A DNA stretch of 39,369 nt from the NCBI GenBank assembly GCA_024681435.1, contig JAILAV010000088.1, positions 1-39,369 on the forward strand, in the 5' to 3' direction. How positions within the stretch are numbered: the first letter of the stretch is position 1; each line of letters begins with the position of its first letter. Shown piece after piece: positions 1-8,654 of this stretch. The DNA comes from Pseudobutyrivibrio sp. (GTDB taxonomy: Bacteria; Bacillota; Clostridia; Lachnospirales; Lachnospiraceae). The translations under genes and the position numbers were made by a program. The notes beneath the pieces are model-generated. The model was given only the letters and a program-made list of their open reading frames with translations, did not search any database and had not been told where the DNA came from.

Positions 1-360
1 TTGAATTTTGACCAGATTACTAAAAAGCAAAATAACGAAAGTTCTGCAGAGATTCGACAGCGAGTGGTTAGATGCCACATGATTCAAAAGGAAAGATATG
101 CCTCTTATGATTTTAAGTTTAACAGTCAGATTCCAAGTAATCTAATAGATAAATTCTGCAATTTAAAAGAAGAGGAAAAAGCTTTCATGGAGGAAATGTA
201 TGAAAAGTATGCTCTTACTGCAAGGACGTACCATAAGGTATTGAGAGTGGCTAGGACAATCGCTGATATGAATCAGGATGAGAATGTAGAGCTAAAACAT
301 CTTCAAGAGGCTATTTGTTATCGAGGTCTTGATAAACATTACTGGGAGGAGGGGATTTAA
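1..360 (+). CDS. YifB/ComM-family Mg-chelatase-like AAA ATPase, C-terminal fragment (5' truncated by window edge)
   Basis: Open frame from base 1; C-terminal pattern 'LTARTYHKVLRVARTIADMNQDENVELKHLQEAICYRGLD' typical of the ComM/YifB C-terminus; directly upstream of dprA, as often seen. Confidence 0.85.
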   Translation: MNFDQITKKQNNESSAEIRQRVVRCHMIQKERYASYDFKFNSQIPSNLIDKFCNLKEEEKAFMEEMYEKYALTARTYHKVLRVARTIADMNQDENVELKHLQEAICYRGLDKHYWEEGI

Positions 361-1454
361 TGGAGAATCATTTATATCAATATTGGTTTATGAAAAATGA
401 GGATGTTTCGTATGGTAAAAAGCCAAAATTAATTGAATATTTCTATGATAGCTATAACCTATATAATGCCACAGAAAGTCAGCTTAAGGCTTCTAAGATG
501 TTTGATGATAAAACCTTAGAGCGATTTATGGAAAATCGAAAGAAGTTTGATTTGTATAAAGAATATGAAAAATTTGCTGCAACACCATTTTCTTTTATTA
601 CTATGGAAGAGACATCTTATCCTGAAAAGCTTCATAATATTTATGATAAGCCTTATGGTCTATATTATATTGGAACATTACCAACATTTAAGCCTGCAGT
701 TTCAATTGTTGGCGCAAGAAGATGCAGTGCTTATGGTAAAAGAATTGCTTCAGAGCTAGGCGGATTACTTGCGGATAAAGGCTTTACCGTAATTAGCGGG
801 ATGGCCAGAGGTATTGATACATATGGACATAAAGGCTGTCTGGAAAATGGCGGAAATACTGTTGCTGTTTTAGGCAGTGGATGTGATGTGATATATCCTA
901 TAGATAATAGATTATTATATGAAGAAATAGTAAAAAGTGGAGGAGCTATTATATCTGAATATCAAATGGGAACAAGCCCACTTGCTATGAATTTTCCTAG
1001 AAGAAACAGGATTGTATCGGCTTTATCTGACATTGTGATTGTTGTGGAGGCTAGAGAAAAGTCAGGTTCTTTAATTACTGCGGATTTTGCTCTGGAGCAT
1101 GGGAAAGATATATATGTTATTCCTGGAAGAATCGGGGATTCCTTAAGCTCTGGAACTAATGGGCTTATTGCGCAGGGGGCAGGAGTAATATACGACCTTC
1201 AAACCTTTTCTGACGAGATATCTCAAAACTTCAATTTAGGTGAGAAGAGAACATATTTAAATAGAAAGAAAGTTTTAAAATTAACGGAAGATCAAGCCAA
1301 AGTATACAATTTATTTGATGATTATCCGAAAAGTATATCAACTGTATTAGAAGAAAGTAAGATGGATTACTTAATGCTTCTATCTATATTATTTACACTT
1401 GAACGGCAAGGAATGCTTGTGGAAGTCTTCAAGAATAATTACGTAAAAACATGA
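360..1454 (+). CDS. dprA: DNA processing protein DprA (Smf)
   Basis: Rossmann-like DprA core: 'VSIVGARRCSAYGKRIA', 'VISGMARGIDTYGHKGCLENGGNTVAVLGSGCDVIYP', 'FPRRNRIVSALSD', 'GSLITADFALEHGKDIYVIPG'. ATG overlaps the upstream stop (TAATG). Confidence 0.96.
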   Translation: MENHLYQYWFMKNEDVSYGKKPKLIEYFYDSYNLYNATESQLKASKMFDDKTLERFMENRKKFDLYKEYEKFAATPFSFITMEETSYPEKLHNIYDKPYGLYYIGTLPTFKPAVSIVGARRCSAYGKRIASELGGLLADKGFTVISGMARGIDTYGHKGCLENGGNTVAVLGSGCDVIYPIDNRLLYEEIVKSGGAIISEYQMGTSPLAMNFPRRNRIVSALSDIVIVVEAREKSGSLITADFALEHGKDIYVIPGRIGDSLSSGTNGLIAQGAGVIYDLQTFSDEISQNFNLGEKRTYLNRKKVLKLTEDQAKVYNLFDDYPKSISTVLEESKMDYLMLLSILFTLERQGMLVEVFKNNYVKT

Positions 1455-1517
1455 TGATTTGTTCCTAGATTTCATTTACATTATCCAAATTGTTTCATCA
1501 ATAGATAAAATTTTACC

Positions 1518-1546
1518 TTGAAAATAAAAAAATAATGTTGTATAGT
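1518..1546 (+). promoter_or_regulatory. SigA-type promoter for topA
   Basis: TTGAAA (1518-1523) - 17 nt - TATAGT (1541-1546), about 40 nt upstream of the topA ATG. Confidence 0.65.
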
Positions 1547-1587
1547 GATTTTCGATTTCTATTTTAGGATGTAGGAGAAATTTTTAC

Positions 1588-3660
1588 ATGGCAAAAAATC
1601 TTGTGATTGTGGAGTCGCCTGCAAAGGTGCACACTATTAAGAAATTTTTAGGAAGCAACTATGAAGTTATGGCTTCTCAAGGACATGTTAGAGATATGCC
1701 AAAGTCACAGCTTGGCTTCGATCCAGAAAATGATTTTGAACCTAAATATATAACAATTAGAGGAAAGGGAGAGTTACTTGCTGCGCTTCGCAAGGAAGTG
1801 AAAAAGGCAGATAAGATTTATCTGGCAACTGATCCCGACCGTGAGGGAGAAGCTATTTCATGGCATCTTACTCACGCTCTCAATTTACAAGATAAAAAGG
1901 TTTATCGTATCACGTTTAACGAGATTACAAAGACTGCTGTTAAGAATTCACTTAAGAATCCACGTGAGATTGACATGGATTTGGTTGATGCGCAGCAGGC
2001 AAGACGTATGCTTGATAGAATGGTTGGTTATGAAATTTCACCACTTCTTTGGGCAAAGGTTAAAAGAGGTCTTTCGGCTGGTAGAGTTCAATCTGTTGCA
2101 CTTCGTATAATTTGCGACAGAGAAAAGGAAATTGAAGGATTTATTCCTCAAGAATACTATACATTAGATGTTCTTCTTGATGCAGAAGGTGCTAAGAAGC
2201 CAATCGTTGCAAAGTATTATGGAGATACATCTGGTAAAAAAGATATTTCTGATAAAGCTAGTCTTGATAAAATTGTTTCTGAGCTTAGGGGCGCTTCTTT
2301 TGATATTTCTTCTATTAAAAGAGGTACAAGAGAGAAGAAGGCACCACTTCCTTTTACAACATCAACTATGCAACAGGAAGCTTCAAAGGCTTTGAATTTC
2401 TCAATTCAGAAAACCATGAGCGTTGCTCAGCAATTATATGAAGGTGTTAGTGTTAAGGGTCATGGAACAATTGGTCTAATTACTTATCTTCGTACAGACT
2501 CAACTAGAGTATCTGATGAGGCCAGAGCTGCTGCGGAGGAGTTCATTACTGATAATTACGGAAATGAATATCTTTCAAAGACAGAATCATCTGGCAAGAA
2601 AAATGCTGGAAAAGTTCAGGATGCACACGAGGCAATTCGTCCAGCAAATATTAGTTTGATTCCATCTGAGATAAAGGACAGTCTTACAAGAGACCAATTT
2701 AGACTTTATCAGCTTGTATGGAAGAGATTTGTGGCAAGTCAGATGTCAAATGCTGTTTATGATACAGTTTCCCTTAGCGTTCAAGCTAAGAATCAAGTAT
2801 TTACGGCATCAGATTCATCAATTAAGTTTGATGGTTTTATGATGATATATGTTTCTGCTGATGATGAAGCAGAATCAAAGACACATCCATTGTCAAAGCT
2901 TACAGAAGACACAAAGCTTACTTTCAATTCATTCGATGAGAAGCAGCATTTTACACAGCCTGCACCTCACTTTACTGAGGCATCCTTGGTAAAGACATTG
3001 GAAGAGCTTGGCATTGGTAGACCAAGTACTTATTCGCCTACTATTACAACTCTATTAAAGAGACATTACATTACAAAAGAGGCGAAGAATCTATTTGTTA
3101 CTGAGCTAGGTGAAGTGGTGAACTCTATTATGGTTGCATCCTTCCCTATTATTGTTGACGACAAATTTACTGCTAATTTGGAACAGCTTCTTGACGGTGT
3201 AGAAGAGGGAACAGTTGACTGGAAGTCAGTTGTTAGAAACTTTTATCCTGATTTGGAGAATGCAGTAAAGATTGCTGAGGATGAGCTTGCAAAGGTTGAG
3301 ATTCACGATGAGGTAACTGATGTTATCTGTGAAGAGTGTGGACGCAACATGGTAATCAAGTTTGGTCCTCACGGCAAATTCCTTGCATGTCCTGGTTTCC
3401 CAGAGTGCAGAAATACAAAGCCATTCCTTGAAAAGATTGGCGTGCCTTGTCCAAAATGCGGTGGAGACGTCGTAATAAGAAAGTCTCAAAAGGGGAGAAA
3501 ATTCTTTGGATGTGCTAATCATCCCGATTGTGATTTTATTAGCTGGTCAAAGCCAACTACTGAGAAGTGCCCAAAATGCGGTACTTACATGGTTGAAAAG
3601 GGCAATAAATTGGTTTGTGCTAATGAAGAGTGCCGATTTGTTAAAAATCAGAATGAATAG
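1588..3660 (+). CDS. topA: DNA topoisomerase I with three C-terminal zinc ribbons
   Basis: 'NLVIVESPAKVHTIKKFLG', 'ATDPDREGEAISWHL', 'SAGRVQSVALRIICDREKEI', 'ITYLRTDSTR'; C-terminal CxxC zinc-ribbon repeats. Confidence 0.98.
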   Translation: MAKNLVIVESPAKVHTIKKFLGSNYEVMASQGHVRDMPKSQLGFDPENDFEPKYITIRGKGELLAALRKEVKKADKIYLATDPDREGEAISWHLTHALNLQDKKVYRITFNEITKTAVKNSLKNPREIDMDLVDAQQARRMLDRMVGYEISPLLWAKVKRGLSAGRVQSVALRIICDREKEIEGFIPQEYYTLDVLLDAEGAKKPIVAKYYGDTSGKKDISDKASLDKIVSELRGASFDISSIKRGTREKKAPLPFTTSTMQQEASKALNFSIQKTMSVAQQLYEGVSVKGHGTIGLITYLRTDSTRVSDEARAAAEEFITDNYGNEYLSKTESSGKKNAGKVQDAHEAIRPANISLIPSEIKDSLTRDQFRLYQLVWKRFVASQMSNAVYDTVSLSVQAKNQVFTASDSSIKFDGFMMIYVSADDEAESKTHPLSKLTEDTKLTFNSFDEKQHFTQPAPHFTEASLVKTLEELGIGRPSTYSPTITTLLKRHYITKEAKNLFVTELGEVVNSIMVASFPIIVDDKFTANLEQLLDGVEEGTVDWKSVVRNFYPDLENAVKIAEDELAKVEIHDEVTDVICEECGRNMVIKFGPHGKFLACPGFPECRNTKPFLEKIGVPCPKCGGDVVIRKSQKGRKFFGCANHPDCDFISWSKPTTEKCPKCGTYMVEKGNKLVCANEECRFVKNQNE

Positions 3661-3680
3661 TTATAATATTCTGAATTTTA

Positions 3681-3709
3681 TTGCAAATTGTTACAATCGA
3701 TGCTATAAT
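3681..3709 (+). promoter_or_regulatory. SigA-type promoter with extended -10 for codY
   Basis: TTGCAA (3681-3686) - 17 nt - TATAAT (3704-3709), preceded by TGC (extended -10). Confidence 0.65.
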
Positions 3710-3785
3710 TTATTAAATTATGAAAATGGGGAATATGATTATGAATATTTGAACTTGTTATAGATCTAGGAGGAATTTAGTTTAA

Positions 3786-4562
3786 ATGAGTGTACAGTTA
3801 TTAGATAAGACAAGAAAGATAGGAAAGCTTCTTCATAACAATAATTCATCAAAGGTTGTTTTTAATGATATTTGTTCAGTATTAACTGATATTTTGGATT
3901 CATCTGTTCTTGTTATTTCGAAGAAGGGTAAGGTTCTTGGACTTTCACATCTTCCTAATACAACAGAAATTGGAGAGCTTATCGTTGATGAAGTTGGCGG
4001 ATTTATCGATTCACTTTTAAACGAGAGACTTCTTTCAATTCTTTCAACCAAGGAGAATGTTAATCTTAAAACTCTTGGTTTTGAGAAATCTGATATTGAT
4101 ATGTACTCAGCAATTATCGCTCCAATCGATATTGCTGGTGAAAGATTAGGAACACTTTTTGTTTATAGATTTGATAAGCAGTATGATATCGACGATATCA
4201 TTCTTACAGAGTATGGTACAACAGTAGTTGGACTTGAAATGATGCGTTCAGTTAACGAAGAGTCAGCTGAGGAGAATAGAAAGCTCCAGGTTGTTAAGAG
4301 TGCTATTTCAACACTTTCATATTCAGAGCTTGAAGCTATTATTCACATCTTTGATGAACTTGATGGCAATGAAGGGGTGTTGGTTGCTTCAAAAATTGCC
4401 GATAGAGTAGGTATAACAAGATCAGTTATTGTTAATGCTCTTCGTAAGTTTGAGTCAGCTGGTGTTATCGAATCTCGTTCATCAGGTATGAAGGGTACAT
4501 ACATCAAGGTATTAAATGATGTAGTATTTGACGAGCTTGATGAAATTAAAAAGAATAAGTAA
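3786..4562 (+). CDS. codY: GTP-sensing transcriptional pleiotropic regulator CodY
   Basis: 258 aa; N-terminal GAF-like 'LLDKTRKIGKLL...FNDICSVLTDILDSSVLVISKKGKVLG' and C-terminal wHTH 'ASKIADRVGITRSVIVNALRKFESAGVIESRSSGMKGTYIKVLN'; sits upstream of flgB as in B. subtilis. Confidence 0.97.
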   Translation: MSVQLLDKTRKIGKLLHNNNSSKVVFNDICSVLTDILDSSVLVISKKGKVLGLSHLPNTTEIGELIVDEVGGFIDSLLNERLLSILSTKENVNLKTLGFEKSDIDMYSAIIAPIDIAGERLGTLFVYRFDKQYDIDDIILTEYGTTVVGLEMMRSVNEESAEENRKLQVVKSAISTLSYSELEAIIHIFDELDGNEGVLVASKIADRVGITRSVIVNALRKFESAGVIESRSSGMKGTYIKVLNDVVFDELDEIKKNK

Positions 4563-4596
4563 TCCTTAGGGATATTTAAAGGATTTGTGTTTTAAA

Positions 4597-4623
4597 GGGA
4601 CTTACGACTGTAGGCCCCTTTTT
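4597..4623 (+). terminator. Rho-independent terminator of codY
   Basis: GGGACTTAC-GACT-GTAGGCCCC (one mismatch, one G-U) followed by TTTTT. Confidence 0.75.
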
Positions 4624-4750
4624 GTTATATTTCATAACTTTAACACAAAAATAGATTATATTAAGGGAAATTGATAGTAAATTTTTCTTCTTTGACACTA
4701 TTTCTTGTGTTTTGGAAACATAAAATATACAAGATGATGTAAAAAATCCC

Positions 4751-4778
4751 TTGTGTTTTTTTACATATAATTTATAAT
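4751..4778 (+). promoter_or_regulatory. Putative SigA-type promoter of the fla/che operon (PflgB)
   Basis: TTGTGT (4751-4756) - 16 nt - TATAAT (4773-4778), 26 nt upstream of the flgB ATG; no good SigD (TAAA-N15-GCCGATAT) match seen here. Confidence 0.5.
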
Positions 4779-4804
4779 TAAAGTAGTCTAGGAGGGTTGT
4801 AGAT

Positions 4805-5203
4805 ATGATTAGTTCAGATGCATTTGGATATATAAATATGATGGATAACACTGCTGATGTTAGTTGGCAGCGTGAGACTCTTATTATGAACAATATTGCA
4901 AATAATGATACTCCTGGATATAAGAGACAGGATATCGAGTTTGAAAGTGTTCTTAGAAAAGAGCTTTTAGGTACCAACGAAAGATCTTTGGAGCGTGCAG
5001 TTAATAAACTTGACGATAAAGAAGGTCAATTGGAAGGTATTGAATACACTGATTACAAGAATTTTTCATACAGATTAGATGGTAACAATGTTGATATGGA
5101 TACTGAGAACGTTGAATTAGCCAGTGAGCAAATCAGATATCAGACATTGATGACTAGTGTAAATAACGAAGTTGGCAGATTTAAATCTGTAATTTCTAGA
5201 TAG
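4805..5203 (+). CDS. flgB: Flagellar basal-body rod protein FlgB
   Basis: 'NNIANNDTPGYKRQDIEFESVL' and C-terminal 'YQTLMTSVNNEVGRFKSVI'; followed by flgC and fliE. Confidence 0.96.
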   Translation: MISSDAFGYINMMDNTADVSWQRETLIMNNIANNDTPGYKRQDIEFESVLRKELLGTNERSLERAVNKLDDKEGQLEGIEYTDYKNFSYRLDGNNVDMDTENVELASEQIRYQTLMTSVNNEVGRFKSVISR

Positions 5204-5221
5204 TTATAAAGGAGGTTATAT

Positions 5222-5677
5222 ATGGGATTATTTCAACCTTTTGATATAGCTGCTACAGGAATGACTGCACAGCGCTTTAGAATGGATGTTATAGCAGAAA
5301 ATATTGCTAATGTCAGCACCACTCGTACAGAAAACGGTGGCCCATATAGACGTAAAATCGTTACTTTTGAGGAGAAGCAGTTAAGGGCTGGTATGCCATC
5401 CTTTAAGAATATTCTCAAAGAAAGTACAGCTGCATACAATGGCAATGGAGTTAAGGTTTCAAAGGTTTCTGAGGATACTGAGACTGATTTTATTATGGAA
5501 TATGATCCTTCTCATCCAGATGCTGACGAAAATGGATATGTTCGTTATCCAAACGTTAACACTGTTACAGAGATGACTAATCTTATTGATGCCAGCCGTT
5601 CTTATGAAGCAAATACTACTGCGTTTCAGGCTATTAAATCTATGGCAACTACAGGAATCAGCGTAGGCCAAGGCTGA
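5222..5677 (+). CDS. flgC: Flagellar basal-body rod protein FlgC
   Basis: 'FDIAATGMTAQRFRMDVIAENIANVSTTRTENGGPYRRK' and 'EMTNLIDASRSYEANTTAFQAIKSM'. Confidence 0.97.
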   Translation: MGLFQPFDIAATGMTAQRFRMDVIAENIANVSTTRTENGGPYRRKIVTFEEKQLRAGMPSFKNILKESTAAYNGNGVKVSKVSEDTETDFIMEYDPSHPDADENGYVRYPNVNTVTEMTNLIDASRSYEANTTAFQAIKSMATTGISVGQG

Positions 5678-5678
5678 T

Positions 5679-5702
5679 TTTAATTAAGGAGAATTAATTA
5701 AA
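5679..5702 (+). promoter_or_regulatory. Perfect 9-bp inverted repeat with the fliE Shine-Dalgarno in the loop
   Basis: TTTAATTAA (5679-5687) GGAGAA (5688-5693) TTAATTAAA (5694-5702); base 5702 is the A of the fliE ATG. Confidence 0.5.
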
Positions 5703-6004
5703 TGGATGTTAGTTCAATTCAAAGCTTATACGGTGCAACGCCTGTTACAACTACAGAGACTAAAGTAGATCCTGAAAAGGGATTTCAGAGTATGTTGAAT
5801 TCTGTTATGGGCCTTGTGAATGATACCAATTCTCAGATTCAGAAAGCTCATAAGGAAGAGGTGGCTTTTGCATTAGGTGAGACAGATAATACACACGATC
5901 TAATGATTGCGGAACAAAAGGCTAATATAGCGCTACAGTATACAGTTGCGGTGAGAGATAGAGTGCTTGAGGCTTATCAGCAGATTATGCAGATGCAAAT
6001 CTAG
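5702..6004 (+). CDS. fliE: Flagellar hook-basal body complex protein FliE
   Basis: 100 aa; 'DLMIAEQKANIALQYTVAVRDRVLEAYQQIMQMQI' is the FliE C-terminus. Confidence 0.96.
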   Translation: MDVSSIQSLYGATPVTTTETKVDPEKGFQSMLNSVMGLVNDTNSQIQKAHKEEVAFALGETDNTHDLMIAEQKANIALQYTVAVRDRVLEAYQQIMQMQI

Positions 6005-6032
6005 TGTAATTATAAATTAAAGGGAGAAAGAT

Positions 6033-7643
6033 ATGCCGGAACAAATTCAAGCGATACTAAATCGAATACTTGAATGGTGGAGAAAATTTACTAGAAGACA
6101 GCAGGTTTTGATAGTTTCAATTTCTGCTGTTGTTCTTGTGTCATTTATTATTTTAGCAGTTATAATGACCCGTCCAAAAATGGTCCAGTTGGTTCAGTGC
6201 GAGGATGGTACACAGTCAGCTGCTGTTAAAGAACTTTTAGAGACAGAAGGAATTACCTACGAAACAAGCGAGGATGGATTTACCTACTATGTAGAAGAAA
6301 AGGACTATGGAAATGCCAATGTATTACTTGGTTCTAATTCAATTCCAAGTTCAGGCTATACCATCAATGATGTTATCGATGGCAGCTTTTCTACTACAGA
6401 AGCAGATAAGCAAAAGAGATATAAGGAATTCTTGGAGGAGAAATTCGCTAAGGCTCTTGAGACTCAGACTATGGTTGATTCAGCTACAGTCATTATCAAT
6501 GTGCCAGAGCAGGACGGTACTCTTATAGCAAGAGAGACTCCTTCATGGGCTACGGTTACTCTTGATTTAAATACTCAGATTAGTCCTGAGACAGCTGCTG
6601 GTTTTGCTAGATATATTGCTGTTTGTCTTGGAAATAAAGACACTGAGAATATTGCCATTATGGATAACGAAGGTAATATGCTTTTCTCAGGTGATGAGGA
6701 ATCTATGGCTCTTAGCAATGCATCTGCTAATCAGGATGCAAGAGAAAAGGCTAGCAGCGAAATAGAGAATCGTGTTCATACAGTTCTTGATGGAACTAGC
6801 TTATATGATGATATTTCAGTTGGTGTTAACCTTTCTATGAACTTCGATGAGAATAGTTATGTTGACTATGATTATTCTGTTGATGAAGGTCGTACAGAGG
6901 GGTACCTTGATAGTGAGTCTGGTTCAAACGCTACATCAATCAACGGTGCTGGAGGTGTTCCAGGCACAGATTCTAACGATGATGATACCACTTATGTGAT
7001 TGAGGATGGAAATCAGACACAATCTTCTTCAGAAGAGTTTAATAAGGATTACTTACCTGACGAGAAAATCACTACTCACAAGGATGAAATGGGTAAGCGT
7101 GCATTAGAGGAATCATCAATTTCCGTTACATGTAAGACTTATGCTATATATAACCAGGATCAGATGGAAAAGGATGGCACTCTTGAGGAGCAAGGTTTAA
7201 GCTTTGATGAGTTTGTTAAGGCAAATTCTGATCCAGTTCAGATGGAAGTTTCTGATGATATTGTGGAGGTTGTTGCTCGTGCAACGGGTTTCCCTACAAC
7301 TAGTGTAAAGGTTGTTGCTTACGAGATACCTATGTTCCAGTATTCAGAAGGTTCTGGTATTGGACTTACAGATATTTTACAAATTGTTCTTGCTGCACTC
7401 ATTTTCCTTATGCTTGGCTTTGTTGTATTCCGAAGCCTCAAGACAGAGGAAGAAGAGCCTGTGGAAGAAGAACTTACTATCGACGATTTGATTGCTTCTA
7501 CTCAGGAAGAAGAGGAAGAGCTGGAGGATATTGGTTACACCGAAAAATCAGAAGCTCGTATTCTTATTGAGAAGTTCGTTGATGAAAAACCAGAGGCTGT
7601 TGCTCAGCTTTTGAGAAATTGGTTAAACGAGGATTGGGGATAA
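6033..7643 (+). CDS. fliF: Flagellar MS-ring protein FliF
   Basis: Two TM segments, YscJ-like domain ('GYTINDVIDGSFSTTEADKQKRYKEFLEEKFAKALET'), C-terminal FliG-binding segment 'VDEKPEAVAQLLRNWLNEDWG'. Confidence 0.97.
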   Translation: MPEQIQAILNRILEWWRKFTRRQQVLIVSISAVVLVSFIILAVIMTRPKMVQLVQCEDGTQSAAVKELLETEGITYETSEDGFTYYVEEKDYGNANVLLGSNSIPSSGYTINDVIDGSFSTTEADKQKRYKEFLEEKFAKALETQTMVDSATVIINVPEQDGTLIARETPSWATVTLDLNTQISPETAAGFARYIAVCLGNKDTENIAIMDNEGNMLFSGDEESMALSNASANQDAREKASSEIENRVHTVLDGTSLYDDISVGVNLSMNFDENSYVDYDYSVDEGRTEGYLDSESGSNATSINGAGGVPGTDSNDDDTTYVIEDGNQTQSSSEEFNKDYLPDEKITTHKDEMGKRALEESSISVTCKTYAIYNQDQMEKDGTLEEQGLSFDEFVKANSDPVQMEVSDDIVEVVARATGFPTTSVKVVAYEIPMFQYSEGSGIGLTDILQIVLAALIFLMLGFVVFRSLKTEEEEPVEEELTIDDLIASTQEEEEELEDIGYTEKSEARILIEKFVDEKPEAVAQLLRNWLNEDWG

Positions 7644-7646
7644 GAT

Positions 7647-8654
7647 ATGGCTACTGAAGATTTAAATGGCGTACAAAAAGCAGCTATACTTCTAATTGCC
7701 CTTGGACCGGAAAAATCAGCGCAGATATTTAAGCATCTCAAGGAAGAGGAAATTGAAGAATTAACCCTTGAGATTGCTAATACTAGAAGTATTTCTCCGG
7801 CTCTCAAGGAAGAAGTTATCGAAGAATTTTATCAAGTCTGCCTTGCACAGCAGTACATTGCAGAGGGTGGTATTGGCTATGCGAAAGAGCTTTTGGAAAA
7901 GGCTCTTGGAGACGACCGTGCCCAGGATGTTATTACAAAGCTTACTGCATCATTGCAGGTTAGACCTTTCGAGTTTATTAGAAAGACTGAGCCTTCTCAG
8001 GTTCTTAACTTTATACAGGATGAGCATCCACAGACAATTGCTATGATTCTTTCATATTTGTCTGCAGGTCAGGCATCACTTATTATTGGAGCATTACCAC
8101 CAGAAAAGCAGGCCGATGTTGCTAAGCGTATTGCTATGATGGATAGAACTAGCCCAGAAGTTATCAAAGAAGTTGAGCGAGTTCTTGAAAGAAAGCTTTC
8201 ATCACTTATCAATCAGGATTACACAATTGCCGGTGGGGTTGATGCGGTTGTTAATATTCTTAATACTGTTGACCGTGGTACTGAGAAACGTATCATGGAA
8301 TCTCTGGAAATCGAAGAGCCAGAGCTTGCAGAAGAAATCAGAAAGAAGATGTTCGTATTCGAGGATATCTTGCTTCTTGATGATAGAGCTATCCAACGTG
8401 TGCTTAGAGATGTTGATAATTCGGATCTTGGTGTTGCCCTTAAAGGTGCTAACGATGAAGTTCAATCTGCAATTTTCAAGAACCTTTCATCTCGTCTTGC
8501 AGCCATGATCAAGGAAGATATGGAATTCATGGGTCCTGTACGAATGAAGGACGTAGAAGAAGCTCAGCAGAAGATAGTTGGTATTATCCGAAAGCTGGAG
8601 GATTCTGCAGAAATCGTAATTTCAAGAGGTGGAGGAGACGAACTTGTTGTCTAG
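7647..8654 (+). CDS. fliG: Flagellar motor switch protein FliG
   Basis: 'NGVQKAAILLIALGPEKSAQIFKHLKEEEIEELTLEIA', 'EHPQTIAMILSYL', 'FVFEDILLLDDRAIQRVLRDVD'. Confidence 0.98.
   Translation: MATEDLNGVQKAAILLIALGPEKSAQIFKHLKEEEIEELTLEIANTRSISPALKEEVIEEFYQVCLAQQYIAEGGIGYAKELLEKALGDDRAQDVITKLTASLQVRPFEFIRKTEPSQVLNFIQDEHPQTIAMILSYLSAGQASLIIGALPPEKQADVAKRIAMMDRTSPEVIKEVERVLERKLSSLINQDYTIAGGVDAVVNILNTVDRGTEKRIMESLEIEEPELAEEIRKKMFVFEDILLLDDRAIQRVLRDVDNSDLGVALKGANDEVQSAIFKNLSSRLAAMIKEDMEFMGPVRMKDVEEAQQKIVGIIRKLEDSAEIVISRGGGDELVV

Noticed and set aside
3682-3696. Possible CodY box / autoregulatory site in the codY promoter
   Set aside because: Best nearby alignment to AATTTTCWGAAAATT has about five mismatches; the ATTGT-T-ACAAT palindrome (3687-3697) in the promoter spacer is short and could be chance.
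3506-3763. 85-aa + strand ORF at the 3' end of topA
   Set aside because: Out of frame with the topA zinc ribbons and covers the codY promoter.
4692-4697. Perfect -35 hexamer TTGACA upstream of flgB
   Set aside because: No -10-like hexamer at 16-18 nt; the TTGTGT/TATAAT pair downstream is better placed.
4576-4977. 133-aa minus-strand ORF over the codY-flgB intergenic region
   Set aside because: Overlaps the terminator, promoter and flgB start; composition reflects A/T-rich DNA.
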